A stretch of DNA of 10,083 bases, taken from an uncultured bacterium (lineage in GTDB: Bacteria > Bacillota_A > Clostridia > Lachnospirales > Lachnospiraceae). The translations under genes were made by a program, and so were the position numbers. Location: NCBI GenBank assembly GCA_905215045.1, contig CAJMOO010000065.1, positions 1 through 10,083 of the forward strand. The letters are read 5' to 3'. Of the stretch, positions 1 to 6,583 are shown piece after piece. A model generated the notes under the pieces. The model did no database searches. It had not been told where the DNA came from and was given only the letters and a program-made list of their open reading frames with translations. Position 1 is the first letter of the stretch; each line of letters begins with the position of its first letter.

Positions 1-2
1 CT

Positions 3-44
3 CTTCTGAGAAACTCCACTGTGCTGAACAGGCTTAAAGCCTAA
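3..44 (+). CDS. possible C-terminal tail of an upstream gene (partial)
   Basis: In frame 3 the first bases read LLRNSTVLNRLKA and then TAA at 42-44, five bases before a strong terminator stem. This fits the last codons of a plus-strand gene entering from the left. A competing frame reads SSEKLHCAEQA and stops at 34-36, so the frame choice rests only on how protein-like the first reading looks and on the terminator position. The product cannot be identified from 13 residues. Confidence 0.35.
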   Translation, partial: LLRNSTVLNRLKA

Positions 45-48
45 CAAT

Positions 49-97
49 AAAAAAGACTGTAAAATAAGTCTGACTAACTTATTTTACAGTCTTTTTT
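49..97. terminator. bidirectional rho-independent terminator
   Basis: Bases 49-69 and 77-97 form a perfect 21-bp inverted repeat around a 7-base loop (ctgacta). The stem starts with an A-run and ends with a T-run of eight, so it can end transcription from both sides: the gene entering from the left on the plus strand, and the SorC relic, whose last codon lies at 117-119 on the minus strand. The stem is largely A/T but long. Confidence 0.9.
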
Positions 98-116
98 TAT
101 TAATATGATGTAAATA

Positions 117-847
117 TTATTTACATAATGCAAGCACTGCCTTCGCTGCCTCTTCATCTGTGATCAGTGTATTAATATATCCGCCTCTCACAGCTCCAAG
201 AATCGCTTCTGCCTTCATTTCCTTCCATATCGTAGAAATGTCCTCCGATATGTCCGATCGCACCTTTTTTCTCAAGATTATATAAATCTCTGGTACTTAA
301 ATAAGATTTCCAACTCTTATATACGATAGAACCAACACTGGTTAGAATGATATCTGCATTCCTTGCAAACTCTAAACATCCTTTAATATTCGACTCTTGT
401 TCAAGACTGTCCCTGACTTCTTCCGAGTTTACAAACAATGGTGCATAAATGTAGTGATACGTTCCACCATATGCATAGGCAAGTTCTTTCGAAAGATCCA
501 AGGAATCTCTCTCTGGAGTCCTTACATTGGCTGCTCCCATGATCGGTACGACTGTGATCGGGATATTCTTACTTGTCTTGACTGCTTTGACAGTATGATA
601 CATCGTATTCCCCCATGAAATTCCAAGAATCATATTATCATTTAACAGATTATCTAGATAGTACGCTGCAACTTCACCCAATTTCTGAAGGACCATTGTA
701 TTATTTCATTCTTGAAATCTTAGAACGTGAGGTAAAAAAACGTTCCGCAATCTGATTCTGAGTCATTTCCGCATTATAATAGAGGTTTGCAACACTGGCA
801 AGCATGTTGCACTTTTCGTTATCGCTAAGTGAATCATATTCCTTCAT
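117..847 (-). pseudogene. degenerate SorC/DeoR-type sugar-responsive transcriptional regulator
   Basis: Three pieces of one SorC-family regulator lie in order but in three frames. Piece 1 (701-847, 48 residues) has the N-terminal helix-turn-helix, reading TQNQIAERFFTSRSKISR, then meets a stop. Piece 2 (172-696, 174 residues) is the sugar-binding core, with LGEVAAYYLDNLL, the phosphosugar-site stretch GISWGNT, and GAIGHIGGHFYDMEGNE. Piece 3 ends at 117 and gives the typical tail AEAILGAVRGGYINTLITDE. Intact family members have about 310-320 residues, while the whole locus is only 731 bp. Roughly 50 residues are therefore missing after the HTH and several tens between GNE and the tail, each with a frame change. 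A good ribosome binding site (ccacctccc on the plus strand, 854-862) and a promoter remain. These regulators normally control a neighbouring sugar gene set in response to a phosphosugar; no such target lies in the window. A functional product is unlikely, though the 174-residue core could still be made. Confidence 0.85.
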
Positions 848-885
848 TGTTTTCCACCTCCCATTCTTTATCCAAAGCACTTTTT

Positions 886-914
886 ATTATACCGCATTGC
901 TATATATCAGTCCA
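886..914 (-). promoter_or_regulatory. sigma-A-like promoter of the SorC relic
   Basis: On the minus strand TGGACT (909-914) and TATAAT (886-891) are separated by 17 bp, followed by GGGAGGTGG (854-862) and ATG at 847. The -10 is a perfect consensus and the -35 matches 4 of 6. The promoter and ribosome binding site look intact although the gene is broken. Confidence 0.6.
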
Positions 915-960
915 GTATACAATCTGTTAATTATAATTCTCAGATTTCCTGCAGTTGTAG

Positions 961-1638
961 TTATTTTTCCACTTTATACAATGCGATTTCATCAATTTCT
1001 CTGTTTGCAGATAAGATATAATCTTCACCATCATTGTCAAAGTCTGCAAATGCCATATCACTGCTTGCTTCATCTAAGATCTGTTTGATCTCCCATGTTC
1101 CTTCTGCAGATTCTGGTGGTGTACATTCAAAGACACCTTCATTTGCTGCAACATAGGATCTTAAAACACCGTCAACTTCTGCTTTACAATATCCGTGATT
1201 CTTTAATAAACCTTCTTTTAATACTTCAAACTGTAATGGATGTTCTTCATCAACTGTACTTAAATCTTCTGGAAGAACGCATACCTGAATCTTTCCTGGA
1301 CTTCTCCAGTCTTCTTTGTATTCATGTCCTGATTTTAAAGTACATGCGATCACATAGTTTACTCCATTTCTTGAAATAATATCAAAACGATGCACAAATG
1401 GAAGCTCTGCTAGTGTTCTTACCTTCCATTCTCCGTCTTCCGGGTAAGCTAAGATGATCTTTGCTTCTTTAGAATCATTTGGAGAGTAGAATTTATGTGT
1501 CGCTAAAAACTGTCCGTCGGAACCAGGGACCTGAACCATTGACATGGTTCCTCCCGGTCCTTCCCAGATTACTTCTTCCTGATTTCCCTCAAGATCATAT
1601 AAACGGCACTGGTTTACTTTTTCTGCTGCTACGAGCAT
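961..1638 (-). CDS. FG-GAP/VCBS-like beta-propeller protein, probably truncated at the N-terminus
   Basis: A 225-residue soluble protein without signal peptide. It has propeller-like strand/turn segments, a Trp/Pro/Gly-rich middle (KEDWRSPGKIQVCVLPEDL, ~108-126) and, near the end, SSDMAFADFDNDGED (192-206), the Asp-rich calcium-type loop of FG-GAP/VCBS repeats. The function of this group is not known to me. The start used is the first ATG in frame, with AAGGAAAG seven bases upstream, and it lies 14 bp after the 176-residue gene. The open frame continues 12 codons further upstream (DGWTCALEGKKH) up to a TAA at 1675-1677, and those residues look like a propeller strand rather than noise. The ancestral protein was therefore probably longer and its 5' part was lost. 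Last gene of the operon; no convincing terminator follows, so transcripts may run into the SorC relic. Confidence 0.65.
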   Translation of the reverse strand: MLVAAEKVNQCRLYDLEGNQEEVIWEGPGGTMSMVQVPGSDGQFLATHKFYSPNDSKEAKIILAYPEDGEWKVRTLAELPFVHRFDIISRNGVNYVIACTLKSGHEYKEDWRSPGKIQVCVLPEDLSTVDEEHPLQFEVLKEGLLKNHGYCKAEVDGVLRSYVAANEGVFECTPPESAEGTWEIKQILDEASSDMAFADFDNDGEDYILSANREIDEIALYKVEK

Positions 1639-1652
1639 ATGTTTCTTTCCTT

Positions 1653-2183
1653 CTAATGCACAAGTCCACCCATCTTAAATGACTCGATCAAAAGTTCTAA
1701 TGTCTTTGGATCGCACTGACGGTATTTGAAATAATATAGCAGCATTTCTGTATATTCTACTAACTTTTCCGCATAAGCTTCCTGCACAAAATGTTTCGTT
1801 CCACACATCAGACATTCATTGATGAGCAGATATGCAGCAAAACGTTCATTGATAAAAATATCTCTCTCTTCTTCGGAATAATCCCGAAACTGAATTGGTT
1901 TTCTCCGAACGATCCAGGAAATCGTGTATGCAAACAACTTCTCTGTGCGGATCCTCTCAATACTATGAAATTCCTTTAACCGCATCACATCCATAAAATA
2001 ATCAAGGATCACCTGCATTAAAATTCTTTCATTGCAGTAAGCTGTCTCAGAAAATCCTGCCATTTCAATAAATTCCATCGCTGTCTTCTGCAGTTCCTCA
2101 AACCGTTCACGGAATTTATCGACACCGACCTCATCGATCAGCTCTCTGTAATTTTCCATCTCAAATAAATTGTGTTCTATCAT
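1653..2183 (-). CDS. conserved-looking helical protein of unknown function (176 aa)
   Basis: I do not recognise a family. The protein is acidic, predicted almost wholly alpha-helical and cytoplasmic, with no signal peptide or membrane segment. It has a basic patch around SWIVRRKPIQF (~93-103), two cysteines close together in NECLMCGTK (~122-130), and an aromatic stretch LLYYFKYRQCD (~148-158). Its ATG overlaps the stop of the 83-residue gene as ATGA (2180-2183), implying translational coupling and probably a joint function or complex. It sits two genes downstream of a RelA/SpoT-type synthetase. The last residues (FKMGGLVH) overlap the upstream extension of the next frame, so this C-terminus may have been altered by a deletion that joined the two genes. 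It could be a binding partner or inhibitor of the synthetase, but nothing in the sequence proves this. Confidence 0.75.
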   Translation of the reverse strand: MIEHNLFEMENYRELIDEVGVDKFRERFEELQKTAMEFIEMAGFSETAYCNERILMQVILDYFMDVMRLKEFHSIERIRTEKLFAYTISWIVRRKPIQFRDYSEEERDIFINERFAAYLLINECLMCGTKHFVQEAYAEKLVEYTEMLLYYFKYRQCDPKTLELLIESFKMGGLVH

Positions 2184-2431
2184 TCTTGCCCCTTTATCAT
2201 CTTTAACAATTGTAATTCATCCAGTTGCTGTTTATGATTCACGATCAGATTACTTACATCCGATTCTAAATGATATCTTGCCTTTGAAAAATATTCTGCC
2301 TGTGCAGCTCCACTAAATCCTGCGGAAGAATTCGGCAGTTTATCAATCTTATGTTCTCCAGCAATGATCTCCTCTACTAATCGTTCGATCCGTTGTCTTT
2401 CTTCTGCGAATCCGTCGTCATATCTCTCCAT
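2180..2431 (-). CDS. small helical protein of unknown function (83 aa)
   Basis: A very hydrophilic small protein. A charged N-terminal helix (MERYDDGFAEERQRIERLV) is followed by a Ser/Gly/Ala turn (NSSAGFSGAAQAEYF, ~34-48) and a long helix with heptad-like hydrophobics ending LDELQLLKMIKGQE. There are no cysteines and no membrane segment. It starts five bases after the synthetase stop, using an AAGAAAGGG ribosome binding site located in the end of that gene, and its own stop overlaps the start of the 176-residue gene. This packing makes synthetase, 83-mer and 176-mer one translational unit. Size and charge would suit an adaptor or antitoxin-like regulator, but no family is recognised and this is inference. 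Confidence 0.75.
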   Translation of the reverse strand: MERYDDGFAEERQRIERLVEEIIAGEHKIDKLPNSSAGFSGAAQAEYFSKARYHLESDVSNLIVNHKQQLDELQLLKMIKGQE

Positions 2432-2436
2432 CTGGT

Positions 2437-3312
2437 TTATCCCTTTCTTAAGATCATCCGATTCATATAACTTTGAGCATCGATCACTCCGTCATTGGCT
2501 CTTGGAATCTGTTCTTGTTCTCTCTTATGCGGTTCTTTCGACATTCTCTGCAAGTCACTGTAGCTGTCTTGTGCAAAATATTTCTCAATGTCAAGCCAGC
2601 CTGCTTCTCCAAATTGAAAACATGTCGAAATGATCTCATCCACAGAATTCAACAATTCTGCCACAACACTTGTATACCGCTTTAGAAAATGATTATTCTC
2701 ACGATATGGGTACTTTACATAATGGTCAAATTCTGCGTATACTTCTTCAGCGATCGTTCGTACCTGTACTTCAAAATAATAATTCCCATATTTAAAAATA
2801 TAATGCTGTGAACGATATCCCTTATCTGTATATTCTTTATGAATCGTATAATTAAAAATGTCACGATCCCCATAACGGATATAAGCCCTTGGCATCTCCG
2901 CCATATGCATATCATATCTGGAATCTTCATCAACTTTCAGCAAAAAGTCATGTACCGTACGCCATTCTTCTTTTGATAAGATCAAAATTCGGATACCCAT
3001 AAGATCACGCACGATCCTCAGATAATTCCGTTCATTAATATTTTTATATTTCTGACGTTTTTCAACTCCAACTTTCCGTATGATCTTCTCAATCAAATGC
3101 TCTGGATCCTTACATCGATTATGAATTGAATGTACATGAAAATCTATTACTTTTGATATCTCATCCTGTAAACGATCTGCAATCTTTTTCATCTCTGGTA
3201 AACGTCTCGTATAATCCTCATAAATCCTCTCAAGCGTATCCCAGGAAAGTCCAGAATCCTCAAATGCTTCCTGTACTTTGTATGTGTTAAAAAATTTCTC
3301 CTGATCCAGCAT
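2437..3312 (-). CDS. RelA/SpoT-domain nucleotide pyrophosphokinase (stand-alone synthetase type)
   Basis: 291 residues: an N-terminal helical part (1-60), the RelA/SpoT synthetase fold (~61-200) and a helical C-terminal extension (~205-291). The family moves pyrophosphate from ATP to the 3'-OH of GDP/GTP, or in toxic small alarmone synthetases to ATP or tRNA. All expected residues are present: R66 and K68 (HNRCKDPEHLIEK), D103 with R108 (DLMGIRI), Y166 and H170 (GYRSQH), E181 (FEVQVRT) and H197. There is no HD hydrolase domain ahead of it and no TGS/ACT region behind it, so it is not the long Rel enzyme. Start: ATG at 3312 after AGAGGTGAT. It lies 28 bp after the nucleotidyltransferase and 5 bp before the 83-residue gene. 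Product specificity (ppGpp, ppApp, pGpp or tRNA pyrophosphorylation) cannot be read from sequence. Confidence 0.85.
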   Translation of the reverse strand: MLDQEKFFNTYKVQEAFEDSGLSWDTLERIYEDYTRRLPEMKKIADRLQDEISKVIDFHVHSIHNRCKDPEHLIEKIIRKVGVEKRQKYKNINERNYLRIVRDLMGIRILILSKEEWRTVHDFLLKVDEDSRYDMHMAEMPRAYIRYGDRDIFNYTIHKEYTDKGYRSQHYIFKYGNYYFEVQVRTIAEEVYAEFDHYVKYPYRENNHFLKRYTSVVAELLNSVDEIISTCFQFGEAGWLDIEKYFAQDSYSDLQRMSKEPHKREQEQIPRANDGVIDAQSYMNRMILRKG

Positions 3313-3340
3313 GAGGAATCACCTCTTTTCACTTTTATAT

Positions 3341-4579
3341 TTATTTCTCTACAATCTTATATTTCTCTAATAATTTGACACGTTCCATCCCAATCTGTGC
3401 ACTGCTTTTTTCTCCTGTATTGATCGCATCTGTGTTACGATGAGTTAAGTATTTAAATATCCTGTGTAAATACGCCACTGGCAGTAAAAACGGATAGTTC
3501 CTTGAATATGGATAGTTCGTCTTGATATATTCCTTCCCTGGAAATAAAGAAGCCAGGATCCCGGAAGCTGCATTGACTGATTCATTCTCTGCTGCATTCA
3601 ACGTAATATTTGCACTATGTACACGATTCATATCATTTTGTCCAAAAATACCACCATCTAACATATCATCCAATAATGCTGTGCAGTCAATTTCTACATC
3701 AGACGGTTTTGAAAGCCCTAGCTCCTCCCAAGTAAATCCAAGATAGCAGACTCCAATATCCAATACATTCATAGCAAAAGAATCCATATGATATTCTTTC
3801 ATGATATTCCTGATCTCATGAAAGTCTAACTGATCGTGGTATTTCTTCGCAAAGTATAATAGATCACATGCCTGTCTGACTCCAAATCCACTATGAAGAA
3901 AATGTTTCAGACTGTGGCATACAAGATATAAAAAATGCTGTTTGGGATTCAGCGTCAATACTTTACTCCCCTGAATATCTGTTTCCATACAGGTATCAAA
4001 TGCATCTTCAAATAATTGATTAAAATGACCATACGCCCCGGATTCCTGTGGAAACAGATCCATATGCAGTTCAAAATATAATCCATTCCTTGGATTCTGA
4101 TATGGAACTTCCTGATAAACTTTATCCTTGATCAGTTCTTCTCTCATAAATCCCTCTGCCTGCAAAAATTCATCCATCTTCCCAAACTGATCTCTTGGGA
4201 TATAAAGATCTTCATCATTGGATGTTCGAAGATCTGGATTCGGATATAGATCTCTGCAAACAATTCCTTTCACGATCAATGGAGTCAATCCATTCTGGCG
4301 CATTTTATCAAACAACATCAAAAACAGAATACTTTTTCTTGCCTGATTTCCTGCCTGATCGATCGTATCTCCCTTCCAGAACTGCTGAAACCCTGGATCA
4401 CTATTTTGAAATGATTCATTTGAAAAAATCTGCTGATAGATCATCGGTGCCAGTTGCTGTTTCTGACTAATATCATAGATCTTCTCCCAGTCTTGTGTAG
4501 AAAGTCCCTCTATCATATCACAGGAAGTCTGCGTCATAGCACTTCTTAATATATCTATAAATACATTGGTTAAGTTCAT
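3341..4579 (-). CDS. NTP_transf_5-type nucleotidyltransferase family protein
   Basis: 412 residues from the preferred start. The core is that of the uncharacterised nucleotidyltransferase group found in many peptide-modification loci: LIVKGIVCRDLYPNPDLR (~101-118), the metal-binding SNDEDLYI (D122, D124), the third acidic position in ELHMDLF (E170, H172), and a helical region with LYLVCHSLKHFLHSGFG and CDLLYFAKK (~217-245). The Asp pair and the ELH motif support catalytic competence. The longest frame begins at GTG 4585, only three bases from AAAGGAG; ATG 4579 has nine-base spacing and is preferred. It follows the HPr-kinase-like gene by 14 bp, its ribosome binding site overlapping that gene's stop. 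In lasso peptide clusters a related protein (PsmN) decorates a peptide first phosphorylated by an HprK-like kinase; here the substrate is unknown. Confidence 0.8.
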   Translation of the reverse strand: MNLTNVFIDILRSAMTQTSCDMIEGLSTQDWEKIYDISQKQQLAPMIYQQIFSNESFQNSDPGFQQFWKGDTIDQAGNQARKSILFLMLFDKMRQNGLTPLIVKGIVCRDLYPNPDLRTSNDEDLYIPRDQFGKMDEFLQAEGFMREELIKDKVYQEVPYQNPRNGLYFELHMDLFPQESGAYGHFNQLFEDAFDTCMETDIQGSKVLTLNPKQHFLYLVCHSLKHFLHSGFGVRQACDLLYFAKKYHDQLDFHEIRNIMKEYHMDSFAMNVLDIGVCYLGFTWEELGLSKPSDVEIDCTALLDDMLDGGIFGQNDMNRVHSANITLNAAENESVNAASGILASLFPGKEYIKTNYPYSRNYPFLLPVAYLHRIFKYLTHRNTDAINTGEKSSAQIGMERVKLLEKYKIVEK

Positions 4580-4593
4580 CTTCACATGCTCCT

Positions 4594-5448
4594 TTATTCT
4601 AAAATATCCAAAAGCAGATTCTCTAAAGTATCTACTGCCGCTTCTTCCATGTTACATCCATACTCAAACACCGGGATCTGAGCCGCGAAATCTTCTGTAA
4701 GATTCCATATTTTCTCCACAAACTGCGGATTCCATCCATTCACTGTGATCTGACTGATCATTGCCTTGATCGCATCAAAATAACGAAGTCTCCTTCCATC
4801 ATTCTCCTCTGCTTGTCCAAGAAAAATGACTGCTTTCACAGGATAAGCTTCATTATAACAAATCTCTGAAGAACCACAGATCGGCCATCCAAGAGACATC
4901 CATCTGCCATTCTCTTTTTTTAATAAAGTTCTATCACCATTGATAACTCTTGCTTTCCGATACTTCATCCACAATCCTGCCTGCGTTGACTTACCAATTC
5001 CACTTGGTCCGCTAAATAAGATCACTCCTGATTTCACTTTGAGTACAGAACAATGCAATACCATCGCATCCTTTGCCAACATTCTTTTTTCCATCGCAAA
5101 AAGAGATACAAAGACTGTATCAACATTTATCATATGCACAAATTCCCGTTTTAAGTACAATTTTACCTGATCTTGTGAAATTTCTTCATATTGTCCGTAG
5201 GATTCTTCCATTCCCATAAAATTCATCCGGCGGTATTCCAAATTGTCTTTCTTATATACTTTCAGATCAATTCTTTGTGATACACATTCCCCATCCAACT
5301 CTGGTAATTTATCCACAATCTCAAGGAAATATTCCACTTGTACTTCTTCATCGGTATCAATCAAAAATTTTTTAAAATTCTCTGGAATTTCTAACGATTC
5401 TTCCATATGAATTCCAAAAATAAAATCTGCAATCTGATATTTCTTCAT
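4594..5448 (-). CDS. HPr-kinase-like P-loop protein
   Basis: 284 residues. The C-terminal half resembles the HPr kinase/PEP-carboxykinase-like P-loop group: LHCSVLKVKSGVILF (131-145), Walker A GPSGIGKST (147-155), an acidic NGDRTLL (170-176) in the Walker B-like position, a GWPICGSSEICYN loop (~187-199) and AVIFLGQAEENDGRRL (~206-221). The N-terminal ~120 residues are a separate, poorly conserved beta-rich region. It is not the PTS regulator HprK itself, because the HprK signature and N-terminal domain are absent. Relatives act as kinases on peptides (ThcoK, PadeK and PsmK phosphorylate a lasso peptide C-terminal serine) or occur in other peptide-modification cassettes. The start is ATG 5448 after AGAGG, 18 bp behind the phosphoesterase. 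The neighbouring nucleotidyltransferase supports a two-step modification, but the substrate is not visible. Confidence 0.75.
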   Translation of the reverse strand: MKKYQIADFIFGIHMEESLEIPENFKKFLIDTDEEVQVEYFLEIVDKLPELDGECVSQRIDLKVYKKDNLEYRRMNFMGMEESYGQYEEISQDQVKLYLKREFVHMINVDTVFVSLFAMEKRMLAKDAMVLHCSVLKVKSGVILFSGPSGIGKSTQAGLWMKYRKARVINGDRTLLKKENGRWMSLGWPICGSSEICYNEAYPVKAVIFLGQAEENDGRRLRYFDAIKAMISQITVNGWNPQFVEKIWNLTEDFAAQIPVFEYGCNMEEAAVDTLENLLLDILE

Positions 5449-5466
5449 CCTCTCATCCTCTTTGTT

Positions 5467-6339
5467 CTAACGTTTTTCAAGTCGGATCACTACAATCTCT
5501 GGAATATTGTGAAATCTTGGTAGTTTTTCCTTATCACTTCCAAGTCCTCTTGTAATGATCATATGATTCACTGTCTTAAAATGATGGATTCCATCCGTAT
5601 ATTCAGGAAACCATCCCTGATCTCCTCCGTAAAGACCTCCTTTACCTGGAATTCTTACCTGTCCACCATGTACATGTCCACTGACTACCAGATCGATCTT
5701 CCATGTATCTGCTGCCTGCCCAAAAACAAAACTATCTGGTCTGTGAGACAACATGATCTTAAATGCATCTGTGTTCTCATAATCCATCAAAAAATCTCTT
5801 ACTTTGGACGGAATACTTTTCTTAACCATATTTCCAGCCCCATCTACTGCAAATGCATACTCATAAAGGCCTCCGATCCGGATCTTGTTGCTTCTTACCT
5901 TTATATCCTCATATTCTTTCTCTACAACCTTCGCACCTGCTTTCTGTAACTTCTGATATAGATTCTTATCCCTGCGCTGTCTATACGCAATCTCATGATT
6001 CCCCAATGCGTAATATACAGGTGCTGTTTTTTTCAATGCACTTATAAGTTCTACTGCTGTCTGTGCATTCTTCCCATCTTCATTCAACATATCTCCATCC
6101 ATCAAGATAAGATCTGGATCTTGTTTTTGAATTTTATCCACTAAGCGCTTATTCTTGCTTCCAAACTGACTATTATGAAGATCCGATATTAATACGATCT
6201 TGGTCGTTTCCTTGATCTTATCAGACTTAATCTTGTAATCCGTAACAGTCAGACATTTATAAGATATGATAATTTCTACCGCTATCAATATAGCAAAAAT
6301 GGCAAATATCATTGCTGCGATCCTTACTGATTTCTTCAA
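5467..6339 (-). CDS. membrane-anchored metallophosphoesterase (YkuE/calcineurin-like)
   Basis: 290 residues with an N-terminal uncleaved signal anchor (~7-27, AAMIFAIFAILIAVEIII) and an extracytoplasmic catalytic domain. The binuclear-metal motifs are complete and in order: DLH (53-55), GD in MDGDML (82-83), GNHE (113-116), H199 in LSHRPD, and GHVHGG (221-226). The family hydrolyses phosphomonoesters or diesters; a common member, Bacillus YkuE, acts at the cell surface, and related proteins cleave UDP-linked or lipid-linked substrates. The start is TTG at 6339 with GGTGAG seven bases upstream; no better in-frame start is nearby. First gene of the minus-strand operon, directly behind a promoter and divergent from the membrane protein at 6584. 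Its link to the cytoplasmic genes behind it is unclear, and it may only share the promoter. Confidence 0.9.
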   Translation of the reverse strand: MKKSVRIAAMIFAIFAILIAVEIIISYKCLTVTDYKIKSDKIKETTKIVLISDLHNSQFGSKNKRLVDKIQKQDPDLILMDGDMLNEDGKNAQTAVELISALKKTAPVYYALGNHEIAYRQRRDKNLYQKLQKAGAKVVEKEYEDIKVRSNKIRIGGLYEYAFAVDGAGNMVKKSIPSKVRDFLMDYENTDAFKIMLSHRPDSFVFGQAADTWKIDLVVSGHVHGGQVRIPGKGGLYGGDQGWFPEYTDGIHHFKTVNHMIITRGLGSDKEKLPRFHNIPEIVVIRLEKR

Positions 6340-6375
6340 TCTTCTCTCACCACTTTCAAAAAATGTGCTATTTAT

Positions 6376-6405
6376 ATTATAACATTGTCCAGTCTCTGCT
6401 CACAA
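6376..6405 (-). promoter_or_regulatory. promoter of the seven-gene minus-strand operon
   Basis: On the minus strand TTGTGA (6400-6405) and TATAAT (6376-6381) are 18 bp apart, 37 bp ahead of the TTG start at 6339. The -10 is consensus and the -35 matches 4 of 6. Every later gene in the run starts within 28 bp of its neighbour, so this is probably the main promoter for 961-6339. Confidence 0.6.
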
Positions 6406-6494
6406 GTCTATAGATAAATTTCTCACACAAATCCACTGCCTTTCTGTTGTCCAAAAAACTTTCTTAAGTTTTTATGATGAAATATAGTATCCAT

Positions 6495-6522
6495 TGAATT
6501 TATATAAAAAGGTGTTAAAATA
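6495..6522 (+). promoter_or_regulatory. promoter of the plus-strand membrane protein gene
   Basis: TTGAAT (6495-6500) and TAAAAT (6517-6522) are 16 bp apart, followed about 60 bp later by GAAGGGG (6571-6577) and ATG 6584. Both boxes match 4-5 of 6 positions. It lies about 90 bp from the divergent promoter and does not overlap it. Confidence 0.5.
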
Positions 6523-6583
6523 TGTGTTTAGTGAGATTATTTGATTTTCATGTCATTATTTTAGTTTAAAGAAGGGGTTATAT

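Noticed and set aside
31..43. Small palindrome AGGCTTAAAGCCT as a separate terminator.
   Set aside because: No T-run follows, the loop would be one base, and the strong 49-97 terminator lies immediately downstream.
4580..4585. GTG at 4585 as the nucleotidyltransferase start.
   Set aside because: It is only three bases from AAAGGAG; ATG 4579 at nine bases is a better fit.
3313..5466. Search for a lasso or other RiPP precursor peptide near the kinase/nucleotidyltransferase pair.
   Set aside because: Gaps between genes in this operon are 28 bp or less and no independent short ORF with a ribosome binding site fits.
6523..6570. Short ORF (MCLVRL...) after AAAGGTG, like a leader peptide of the membrane protein gene.
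   Set aside because: Its ATG directly follows the -10 box, so it would lie upstream of the transcription start; no attenuator-like structure follows.
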